A stretch of DNA of 64,000 nt from PALSA-612 sp963704335 (GTDB lineage: Bacteria; Actinomycetota; Thermoleophilia; Gaiellales; Gaiellaceae), in NCBI GenBank assembly GCA_963704335.1, contig OY969889.1, positions 2,604,001-2,668,000 of the forward strand, in the 5' to 3' direction. Every line of letters begins with the position of its first letter. The stretch's first letter is position 1. Both the position numbers and the translations under genes were made by a program. This document shows, one piece after another, positions 57,581-64,000 of this stretch. The notes beneath the pieces are model-generated. The model did not search any database. It was not told the origin of the DNA and saw only the letters and a list, made by a program, of their open reading frames with translations.

Positions 57581-59115
57581 AGCTTGGCGCCGGCCGGCTC
57601 GGCCGAGCCGGTGATCTCGGAGACGAGCGGGCGGAGGTCGAGCGGGTTGAAGTCGAGCCGCGCGGCGACGTCCTCGCTCGACGGCTGCGTGCCTTCCCAG
57701 AACAGCTTGCGCAGGAGGTCGCCCGTCGTCTTGTCGCGCCACCAGTCCTCGCCCACCTCACCGATCAGGTACTGGCGCACCTGGGCCGAGCGGATCCACG
57801 CTCGCAGGTAGTCGGCCGAGTAGAAGCCGGCGTCCATGTCGGCGACGAACCCATCCGCGCGGTAGACGTAGCCGGTGGCCTCGGTCAGCCGGTCGGCGTA
57901 GCCCTCCGACGTACCGCCGTCCTCGGGGAACCGCGACCAGAAGTCGAGCTCGAACTGGAGCTTCGCCGTGTAACGCCGGAAGAGATACGCGTGGAGAAAG
58001 ATCGTCGCCTCGGCATTGTCAGTCGCCTGCTTCGGCGAGAGGTCGAAGTGATGCTCGTGCCAGGCGGGCTCGCGAGAGAGCGACTCGATCAGGAACGCGT
58101 AGATCTCCGTGAGCGCGTTGTCGCGGGCCAGGGCGCGGAAGGCGTACGGGAGCTCCGGGTCGCAGCCGGCGTAGTGGAGCGCGTGGCCGGCCTCGTGGAG
58201 GAAGCTCCGGTAGTCGGGCAGCCCGCCCTGCGCCCTCGTGATCAGGTGGACGACAGTGGGCGGGTCAGAGGCGATGACGCACGCCCGCGGCGACTTCTGA
58301 GGACGGTCATCGAGGTCGGTGCGGATGTTCGAGTCACCGGCCAGGTCGAAGCCGAGGTCGCTCAGCGTGGCGAGGCATACCTCGACCCCGCGCTCCTTCG
58401 GATACGTGTCGGCAAGCGGAGACAGCCTCCGGACGTAGGCCGCGTGGAAGGACGACGGCTTCGCCGGACGATCTGTCCCCAGCAGACGGTCGAGCCAGCG
58501 ATCGCGGAGCTCGACGTACGAGTCCTCGACCAGTGCGCTGCCCTCGGCAACCACATCGGCCAGCTGGCGCAGCGAGATGCCCTTGTCTTCCTCACTGCGA
58601 AGAACGGGATCCTCGATTCCGGTCAGCTCCACCTTCACAGCGTCCGCCGCACGAGCGACCTCGAGCCGCCGCTCGTTCATCGTCGCCGTAGCGTCGGCGT
58701 GGATCTCGCCCAGCTCCTCGCGATCTGTGTATTCGTCGAGCACGGCGAGCTTCGCGTCGGCGTTGCGTAGAGGCATGCTCTCTCCGCGGTAGTCGATGCG
58801 GATCGCCAGCAGCTCGTTCTGCACCTCGTCCTGCATGTGAACGAGATCGCGCGCGAGCAGGCCCCGCTCACAGCTCTTCCGGAGTCGGTAGAGGCGCTCG
58901 CGCTCGGCGTCGTTGCCCTCCGCGTCCTCGACGGCCCTCAGAGCGTCGAGCTGATCCCGAGTGAAGAGATCCGCGTACTTCGCGACGATCGCTGCAGCCT
59001 CGGAGCGCTCTTTCTCGCCCACGCGGACTGCACGACCCTCTTCGGCCCGCTCGAATGCGTACGTGCGCAGCGCGGTCTCGAAGTCAGCCGGCGTGCGGAT
59101 CGTCGCCCCCTCCAC
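57577..59115 (-). CDS. M3-type oligopeptidase-like metalloprotease
   Basis: A 512-residue, almost wholly helical protein. The zinc motif is FLHEAGHALHYAG (HExxH), with the third ligand Glu probably in DNALTEIYAFLIESL, as in M3 peptidases and oligoendopeptidases. The amino-terminal half has long charged helices (EERLYRLRKSCERGLLARD-type). It is cytoplasmic, with no signal peptide. Such enzymes cleave short peptides. The M3 assignment rests on the helix pattern and zinc site; close relatives are often left as hypothetical. The start at 59115 faces the next gene. Confidence 0.78.
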   Translation of the reverse strand: MEGATIRTPADFETALRTYAFERAEEGRAVRVGEKERSEAAAIVAKYADLFTRDQLDALRAVEDAEGNDAERERLYRLRKSCERGLLARDLVHMQDEVQNELLAIRIDYRGESMPLRNADAKLAVLDEYTDREELGEIHADATATMNERRLEVARAADAVKVELTGIEDPVLRSEEDKGISLRQLADVVAEGSALVEDSYVELRDRWLDRLLGTDRPAKPSSFHAAYVRRLSPLADTYPKERGVEVCLATLSDLGFDLAGDSNIRTDLDDRPQKSPRACVIASDPPTVVHLITRAQGGLPDYRSFLHEAGHALHYAGCDPELPYAFRALARDNALTEIYAFLIESLSREPAWHEHHFDLSPKQATDNAEATIFLHAYLFRRYTAKLQFELDFWSRFPEDGGTSEGYADRLTEATGYVYRADGFVADMDAGFYSADYLRAWIRSAQVRQYLIGEVGEDWWRDKTTGDLLRKLFWEGTQPSSEDVAARLDFNPLDLRPLVSEITGSAEPAGAKL

Positions 59116-59150
59116 GGCGCGGAATCTACACCGATATCATCGAGTGGGCC

Positions 59151-59711
59151 GTGTCGTACGCCGGGGTCACCCGCCAGCAGTACGCGAACGCGCTCGACGG
59201 ACTTTGGAGCGATCTGACCGGCGCGCTCACGCGCCTCGAGCGTATCGCGGCCGAGCCGGACGAGCTGGACGAGGACCTGCTGGACGTCCTGCCCGTCCTC
59301 CAGTACTCGCTGCACCGGGCCGGCGAAGCGATCCACGGCCTGCCGCCGCTGCCGGCGACGGCCGAGGCACATCGCGAGCTCGCCGCGGCGCTCGAGGATG
59401 CTCGTGACGTCACGGGCGACGTGGCGGCGCTGCTCGAGCTGGAGGACGCGGAGGCCGCGGCCGAGCTCGTCCACGAGTGGCGGGGAGCGCTTTTCCGCGT
59501 ACGGCTCGCGAGGCGGCGCCTGGTCCGGGTTCCGCAGCCCGCCGAGCTGCCGGTCGAGGAGCCGCGGACGACAGCTCTGGCGGCGGCCGCGCTGGGACTC
59601 ATGACACTCGGCACTGCGGGCTTCCTCGCGGGCGCCGTGCTCGTCATCTGGCCGCTCTGGGCCGCAGGCCTCGGCCTCGTAGCAAGCTCTCTGCTCGTGT
59701 TTCGCCCGTAG
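59151..59711 (+). CDS. Conserved hypothetical membrane protein
   Basis: A 186-residue protein starting at GTG 59151 (SYAGVTRQQYANALDGLW). Residues 1-110 are helical and acidic (LDVLPVLQYSLHRAGEAIHGLPPLP, LELEDAEAAAELVHEWRGALFRVRLARRRLVRV). A carboxy-terminal membrane hairpin follows (TALAAAALGLMTLGTAGFLAG and VLVIWPLWAAGLGLVASS). The family is not recognised. The first half may be a cytosolic helical bundle. An open frame extends upstream to 59055 but overlaps the peptidase start. Confidence 0.65.
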   Translation: MSYAGVTRQQYANALDGLWSDLTGALTRLERIAAEPDELDEDLLDVLPVLQYSLHRAGEAIHGLPPLPATAEAHRELAAALEDARDVTGDVAALLELEDAEAAAELVHEWRGALFRVRLARRRLVRVPQPAELPVEEPRTTALAAAALGLMTLGTAGFLAGAVLVIWPLWAAGLGLVASSLLVFRP

Positions 59712-59730
59712 CGGCATAGACTCGCGCGAC

Positions 59731-60615
59731 ATGGCGCTCCGGCGATCACTCGTCCTGGCGAGCTGTGTGACGCTGTCGGTACTGGCCTGGCCGGCGGCGA
59801 CGTCCGCCGACCACGTCGACGTCATGGGCTCCGCGAGCGCCGTGCTCAAGCAGCAGGTCACCTCGAACTCGTGGCTAGTGGAGGTCCGCTACGGCGCGAC
59901 CTGCACCGTCAACGATCGCGTCGATTGGTTCGGCAGCATCAAGCTCATCGACCAGGCCTCCGGAGAGGAGATCCCCCTCGGCGGCGTCTCCTCGAGCTCG
60001 GGGGCGTCGCGCGTGCCGGTCGCGTCGAAGCCGGTCTGGCGGCGCGTGTATCCCCTGTTCCGCGTCGCCTGCACGGCCGGGTTCCCCACACACGGCTCCG
60101 AGTTCAGGGAGATCGTGGGCGCGGCGGCGCTGATCCCGCCCATCGACGGCGGCGAAGGCGGTACCGGCGGTGGTGGCGGCGGTGGTGGCGGAGGTGGCGG
60201 CTCGGGTGAAGATGGGCCTACAGGTCCACTGTCGGCCGGCGGCTGCAGGTTCCCCGTCGTGGGCACCGACCGGGCCGAGACCCTCAACGGATCCGGCGGC
60301 GGGGACGTCATCTTGGGCCGCGGGGGCAACGACCGCCTGAACGGGCGGCCCGGTACCGACTGCCTGTTGGGCGGAGCGGGCGCGGACACGCTGCGCGGAG
60401 AAGACGGCAACGACCGGCTGACGGGCGGCTCGGGTGCAGACAATCTCACCGGAGGACCGGGCGCCAACGCCTATCGCGCGGGCTCCGGGAACGACGTCGT
60501 CGACTCCGCCAACGGTCGCACAGAGCTCGTTGACTGTGGGCCCGGCCGGGACAAAGCACGTGTCGACAAGCGTGACCGCGTGAGCGGCTGCGAGCGCGTG
60601 ACGAGCGTCGGCTAG
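59731..60615 (+). CDS. Secreted protein with Gly linker and RTX-type calcium-binding repeats
   Basis: A 294-residue exported protein. Signal peptide (residues 1-26, ending TSADH); a 120-residue domain of unknown fold with two Cys; an almost pure Gly run (residues 147-157); and seven to eight nonapeptide-like units (GRGGNDRLN, GGAGADTLR, GEDGNDRLT, GGSGADNLT) of hemolysin-type calcium-binding repeats. The repeats should form a parallel beta-roll in the presence of Ca2+ outside the cell. No protease or toxin domain is seen. Cys residues flank the repeat block, which is unusual for RTX proteins. Confidence 0.82.
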   Translation: MALRRSLVLASCVTLSVLAWPAATSADHVDVMGSASAVLKQQVTSNSWLVEVRYGATCTVNDRVDWFGSIKLIDQASGEEIPLGGVSSSSGASRVPVASKPVWRRVYPLFRVACTAGFPTHGSEFREIVGAAALIPPIDGGEGGTGGGGGGGGGGGGSGEDGPTGPLSAGGCRFPVVGTDRAETLNGSGGGDVILGRGGNDRLNGRPGTDCLLGGAGADTLRGEDGNDRLTGGSGADNLTGGPGANAYRAGSGNDVVDSANGRTELVDCGPGRDKARVDKRDRVSGCERVTSVG

Positions 60616-60624
60616 GCGCTCGGG

Positions 60625-60936
60625 CTACAGCGCTGCGTAGTCGATCTCCAGGAACTCGGAGACCTCGGCCAGCCAGCGCTGCTCCACGAAGCGCACGTGA
60701 TCGGGGTGATCGTTGTACGCGGCGTAGGCCGCCTCGTCGGCGAACTCCATCGAGATGCCGAAGCGGTAGCCGTTCTTCGGGCTCACCTCGCTGAGGAGCT
60801 CGAACGCTTCGACACCCGGAATGGCCCGAAGCCGCTCCGCCGCAGCCAGAAAGTCGACCTCTTCGGATGATCCAGAGCCGTGGCGCAGCTCGAAGACGAC
60901 CGAGTGGCGGATGCGTTCACCTTCCAGGGCCGCCAT
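60625..60936 (-). CDS. Dabb-family (stress-responsive A/B barrel) protein
   Basis: A 103-residue dimeric alpha/beta-barrel protein. IRHSVVFELRHGS, FLAAAERLRAIPGVEAFELLSEVSPKNGYRFGISMEFADEAAYAAYNDHPDHVRFVE and the ending LAEVSEFLEIDYAAL are the Dabb pattern. The His in IRHSVVF and the YNDHPDH segment are the most conserved positions. Members bind or isomerise small hydrophobic molecules in some bacteria, but no ligand is predictable. It lies 10 bases before gltX's end on the same strand and converges with the RTX gene. Confidence 0.85.
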   Translation of the reverse strand: MAALEGERIRHSVVFELRHGSGSSEEVDFLAAAERLRAIPGVEAFELLSEVSPKNGYRFGISMEFADEAAYAAYNDHPDHVRFVEQRWLAEVSEFLEIDYAAL

Positions 60937-60946
60937 CGCGGCGACC

Positions 60947-62200
60947 CTAGCACGAGAGTCGCGCGACGGACTCGTCGCGGCCGAGCAGCTCGATGCTCTC
61001 GAAGAGGCCCGGCGAGATCTTGGAGCCCGTGACGGCGACGCGGATCGGCTGGAACGCCTCGCGCGGCTTCAGCTCGCGCTCGTCGGCCACCCGGCGCAGC
61101 GCCGCCTCGATGGTCTCGGTAGTGAACGGGTCGACTGCCGCCAGCGCCCCAGCGGCCGCCTCCAGCAAGTCGGCGCTGCCGTCGAGCAGGGACGCGTCCG
61201 GTTCCACGTCGCCGAACAGGAAACCGGCGTAGCCCGGGAACTCGGACAGCAGCCCGAGCTTCTCCTGCACGAGGGGCACCGTCCGGCGGACCAGCGCCTC
61301 GTCCCAGTCATAGCCCTGCCCCCGGAGCCAGCCCACGAGCGCGTCGGCGTACTCCTGCTCCGACAGCGCGCGCAGGTAGACGCCGTTCATCCAGTCGAGC
61401 TTCTCGTAGTCGAAGACCGCCGGGCTCTTCGACACGCGGTCCAGCGAGAAGCGCTCCACGAGCTCTTCGGGCGACATGATCGTCGTCTTGTCGTCGTAGC
61501 TCCAGCCGAGCAGGGCGAGGTAGTTCACGAGCGCGTCGGGCAGGTAGCCCTTGGCGCGAAACTCGTCGGTCGTCACCGACCCGTGCCGTTTTGAGAGCCC
61601 CGCCCCGTCGGCGCCGTGGACGAACGGGACATGCCCGTAGCGCGGTGGCTCGGCGCCGAGCGCGGTGAGGATCTGAATCTGCTTGGGCGTGTTCGGGACA
61701 TGGTCCTGGCCGCGGATGACGTGCGTGATCCCGTCCAGCCAGTCCTCGACCGGTGACGCGAAGTTGTACGTGGGACGACCGTCCGAGCGGAGGATGACGA
61801 GGTCTTCGATTGTCTCGTTCTTCACTTCGATCTGTCCGAGCACGAGGTCGTCCCACGCCGTCACGCCCTCGTCGGGCATGCGGAAGCGGACAGCGCCGTC
61901 GTCCACGAACGCAGCGCCTTCCTCGACGAGGCGATGCGCCTCCGCTTGGCAGCGCTCGAGCCGGTCGAGCTGGAACGTCACTTCGCCGTCCCACTCAAGT
62001 CCCAGCCAGCGGAGCGAACTCTGGATCTGCTCGGCGGCCTCGGCCACCTCGCGGCCGGTGTCGGTGTTCTCGATCCGCAGCAGGAACTCGCCGCCCTCGT
62101 GGCGGGCGAAGAGCCAGTTGAAGAGCGCCGTGCGGACGTTGCCCACGTGCAGAAACCCGGTGGGACTTGGCGCCATGCGCACGCGGACGGGGTCGGCCAC
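60947..62200 (-). CDS. gltX: Glutamyl-tRNA synthetase (short form)
   Basis: Class I synthetase of 417 residues. The HIGH-type motif is MAPSPTGFLHVGNVRTALFNWLFAR. The class-defining LSKRHGSVT (KMSKS) and GLEWDG lie at the expected positions, and the anticodon helix bundle ends near the carboxy terminus. It is about 50-70 residues shorter than standard GltX, mainly in the carboxy-terminal part. It may charge tRNA-Glu only, or also tRNA-Gln if an amidotransferase is used; a tRNA-Gln(CTG) is in the window. The divergent endonuclease gene begins 22 bases away. Confidence 0.93.
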   Translation of the reverse strand: MADPVRVRMAPSPTGFLHVGNVRTALFNWLFARHEGGEFLLRIENTDTGREVAEAAEQIQSSLRWLGLEWDGEVTFQLDRLERCQAEAHRLVEEGAAFVDDGAVRFRMPDEGVTAWDDLVLGQIEVKNETIEDLVILRSDGRPTYNFASPVEDWLDGITHVIRGQDHVPNTPKQIQILTALGAEPPRYGHVPFVHGADGAGLSKRHGSVTTDEFRAKGYLPDALVNYLALLGWSYDDKTTIMSPEELVERFSLDRVSKSPAVFDYEKLDWMNGVYLRALSEQEYADALVGWLRGQGYDWDEALVRRTVPLVQEKLGLLSEFPGYAGFLFGDVEPDASLLDGSADLLEAAAGALAAVDPFTTETIEAALRRVADERELKPREAFQPIRVAVTGSKISPGLFESIELLGRDESVARLSC

Positions 62201-62221
62201 GGAAGTAGGTTATGCGGCACG

Positions 62222-63067
62222 GTGCTGATCGGCGGACACTGCGGTGGAGGCATCAAGGGCTCCATCGACCGTGCCGTCGAGATCGGCGCCGACACCTTCC
62301 AGTTCTTCGCACAGGCCAACCGCGCCTGGCATTTTCCCGACCACGATCCGGCCCTGCTCGAGGCGTTTCGCGAGAAACGCGAGGCGACTGGCATCGGCGC
62401 GGCGTTCATCCACGCGCTCTATCTCCTCAACCTCGCGAGCGAGAACCCGGACTTCTACGAGAAGAGCACGACTGCGCTGCGCCGAACGGCCGAGACCGCA
62501 ACCGCAATCGGCGCCGAGGGCGTCTGCTTCCACACCGGCTCGCACCTGGGGGGCGGCCTCGAGGCATCACTCGACCGCATCGCAGCCGCGCTCGAGCCGG
62601 CGCTCTCAGCCTGCTCGGATCAAACGTGGCTGCTGATCGAGAACACCGCCGGCAGTGGCGGCACGATCGGTCGCTCGGTCGACGAGCTGGCGACGATCGT
62701 CGATCGCATGGACAAGCACCCGCAGCTCGGCCTCTGCCTCGACTCGTGCCACCTCTACGGCTCGGGTTACGACATCACCGACCGCGACGAGCTCGACCGG
62801 CTGCTGGAGGAGGTCGACGAGAAGATCGGTCTCGACCGCTTGCGCCTCCTGCACATCAACGACTCGAAGGCTCCGCTCGGGTCGAATCGAGACCGGCACG
62901 ACGGTGTGCTCGCCGGGCTGATGGGGGAGCGGCTCGGCGTCTTCATCGGCCACCCGAGCCTGCAGGGACTGCCGGCGGTCATCGAGACCGGCGCCGCCAG
63001 CCGAGGACCCGAGGCCGCCGACATCACGGCCTTGCGCCAGCTACATGCCCGCTGGACTACGAGCTGA
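62222..63067 (+). CDS. nfo: Endonuclease IV (apurinic/apyrimidinic)
   Basis: A 281-residue TIM-barrel AP endonuclease with a trinuclear zinc site. GTG at 62222 begins LIGGHCGGGIKGSIDRAVEIGADTFQFF. Metal ligands and motifs are in FHTGSHLGGGLE, LIENTAGSGGTIG, GLCLDSCHLYGSGYD, LHINDSKAPLGSNRDRHDGV and VIETGAAS. Residue order and number match Nfo. It cuts abasic sites made by glycosylases such as the UDG at 32955. A longer frame upstream lies over gltX. The 3' end overlaps the convergent Cys-rich gene by 11 bases. Confidence 0.92.
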   Translation: MLIGGHCGGGIKGSIDRAVEIGADTFQFFAQANRAWHFPDHDPALLEAFREKREATGIGAAFIHALYLLNLASENPDFYEKSTTALRRTAETATAIGAEGVCFHTGSHLGGGLEASLDRIAAALEPALSACSDQTWLLIENTAGSGGTIGRSVDELATIVDRMDKHPQLGLCLDSCHLYGSGYDITDRDELDRLLEEVDEKIGLDRLRLLHINDSKAPLGSNRDRHDGVLAGLMGERLGVFIGHPSLQGLPAVIETGAASRGPEAADITALRQLHARWTTS

Positions 63068-63482
63068 CTTGCGCGAGGATGCGGAAGGGCGGCTCACCCA
63101 CCGGCAGCTCCGAGAACTCAGGATTGATGCACCCGAGCTCACCCTGACGGCGCTCGTAGCACGACACGACCTCCGCCCTGCACATCGGTAGCGGGCGCCG
63201 CGTCGCCCGCACGGCGCCGAAGCCCGCGCGGGTCCGCTCGGCCGCCAGCAGCAGATGCAGGTCGATCTCGCACTCGTACACCTTTTGCATGCAGCCGAGG
63301 TACGTGTGGCCGAACTCCTCGTACGCGTAGACGAACGAGCACTCCCGCTCGAGGCACGCGGCCGGATACACGACCTTCTCGCAGTGGACGTCGCAGCGGC
63401 TGCACTGGGTCTCGTCTTGCGGCCGGAGAGGAAGCGTGTCGGGCGCGCTGGAGAGCTGCCTCATGACCCTGATTGTGGCCAT
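63057..63482 (-). CDS. Cysteine-rich protein of unknown function
   Basis: A 141-residue cytoplasmic protein (start MATIRVMRQLSSAPDT at 63482). Cys occur as CSRCDVHCEK, AACLERECSF, YLGCMQKVYECE, MCRAEVVSCYERR and GELGCINPEF, ten in all, spaced for two zinc or Fe-S sites. The core EEFGHTYLGCMQKVYECEIDLHLLL is compact and well patterned. I do not recognise the family. No signal peptide is seen. It may be a metal-binding regulator or redox protein. It overlaps nfo's end by 11 bases. Confidence 0.65.
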   Translation of the reverse strand: MATIRVMRQLSSAPDTLPLRPQDETQCSRCDVHCEKVVYPAACLERECSFVYAYEEFGHTYLGCMQKVYECEIDLHLLLAAERTRAGFGAVRATRRPLPMCRAEVVSCYERRQGELGCINPEFSELPVGEPPFRILAQVSS

Positions 63483-63586
63483 ACGGTGACACCCGCCGCA
63501 AGACTTGACTTCGGCGCCGGGTTCAGGCATAGAGGTGGGTTCCGTACAGAGATGGTCTCCGGCCGAGGCCGGATAGGGTTGCCCGC

Positions 63587-64000
63587 GTGGTGCGCAAGAT
63601 CCTCACGGCCGCGCTTGCGCTCGGCCCGCTCGTCATCCTCCTCCACTACGCCGCAGACCTCGATGAGGTGCTCGAGTTCGTGCTCGCGGCGATCGCGCTC
63701 ATCCCGCTCGCGTGGTTGATCGGAGAGGCGACCGAGCACGCGGCGCATCACACAGGCCCTGGCATCGGCGGCTTCCTGAACGCCACATTCGGCAACGCGC
63801 CCGAGCTCATCATCGCGCTCATCGCCGTCGAGGAGGGGCTCACCGAGGTCGTCCGCGGGTCGCTGACGGGCAGCGTCGTCGGCAACCTCCTGCTCGTGCT
63901 CGGTTTCTCGCTGTGGTTGGGCGGCACCGGCGACGTCGACCGTCAATCGAGCTTCACGTCGATTGCGCTCGTGGGGCTCGCCGTCGTCGTGTTCCTCGTC
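63587..64000 (+). CDS. Ca2+/H+ antiporter, CaxA/ChaA family (3' end outside window)
   Basis: The first 138 residues of a cation/proton antiporter (start GTG at 63587, or GTG at 63590). Membrane helices alternate with the first alpha-repeat signature, NATFGNAPELIIALIA, in which the Glu binds cation. LIGEATEHAAHHTGPGIGG precedes it. This matches CAX-type exchangers of bacteria (YfkE-like), which expel Ca2+. The second repeat lies outside the window. The promoter region 63531-63586 has no clear signal. Confidence 0.85.
   Translation, partial: MVRKILTAALALGPLVILLHYAADLDEVLEFVLAAIALIPLAWLIGEATEHAAHHTGPGIGGFLNATFGNAPELIIALIAVEEGLTEVVRGSLTGSVVGNLLLVLGFSLWLGGTGDVDRQSSFTSIALVGLAVVVFLV

Noticed and set aside
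61934..62221. Long plus-strand open frame leading into endonuclease IV
   Set aside because: The upstream part is antisense to gltX and has no endonuclease homology; GTG 62222 starts the real domain.
1..64000. Prophage, insertion sequence, CRISPR array or integrative element
   Set aside because: No transposase, integrase, spacer-repeat pattern or direct repeat at tRNA ends was found; nearly all genes are housekeeping or conserved accessory genes.

Overview
The window is a gene-dense, high-GC stretch of a bacterial chromosome. Gene content and order point to a deep-branching actinobacterium, most likely class Thermoleophilia (Gaiellales or Solirubrobacterales type). The steA-recN-nadK-tlyA order is actinobacterial, as are the alaS-ruvX-mltG-aroE-aroC-aroK/B-aroQ-pepP-efp block and the MBL-hisS-aspS block. 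The hut set with separate FtcD and cyclodeaminase, the hydrolase-cyclase fusion and the DUF4389 protein also fit. The taxonomic call is inference. No phage, insertion sequence, CRISPR array or rRNA gene was seen.

Left part (1-22.7 kb, almost all minus strand) is core housekeeping. It runs from steA (cut by the edge), recN (frameshifted), nadK and tlyA, past a PadR regulator with a divergent secreted SGNH hydrolase, to a prenyl synthase, an xseB-like gene, nusB, asp23, accC and an unusual fusion protein. The fusion joins a carboxyltransferase-like domain that has lost its metal site to an intact AccB-type biotin carrier. After a short decayed stretch come efp, pepP, the shikimate cluster, mltG, ruvX, alaS, a DUF948 protein and mnmA.

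Middle part (22.7-48.4 kb) holds aspS, hisS and a metallo-hydrolase; a complete histidine degradation operon (ftcD-hutH-hutU-hutI), with its folate partner cyclodeaminase 13 kb away; an Fe-S uracil-DNA glycosylase; a cyclase-hydrolase fusion; an asymmetric heterodimeric ABC exporter; ubiX; an HD-domain protein; tRNA-Gln beside a 163-base palindromic element; and an MFS protein with a cyclic-nucleotide-binding tail. Next are a 43-residue acidic EAQ-repeat peptide gene with its own ribosome site and terminator, a sigma factor-small protein-subtilase-GAF operon, a flippase-like membrane protein, a frameshifted DUF4389 gene and tRNA-Glu.

Right part (48.6-64 kb) is dominated by a potassium uptake (Kdp) locus with the order sensor kinase, kdpE, a 27-residue peptide, kdpF, kdpA, kdpC, kdpB, then a detached KdpD amino-terminal module and a universal stress protein. 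The kdpC-before-kdpB order and the split KdpD are both unusual. The window ends with an M3-type peptidase, a secreted RTX-like protein, gltX, endonuclease IV, a cysteine-rich protein and the start of a Ca2+/H+ antiporter.

Most genes are packed with 1-13 base overlaps (ATGA or GTGA), so translation is probably coupled. Three loci (recN, the DUF4389 gene and a remnant near 11.3 kb) carry single extra bases. These may be genuine decay or assembly errors, and the sequence alone cannot decide.
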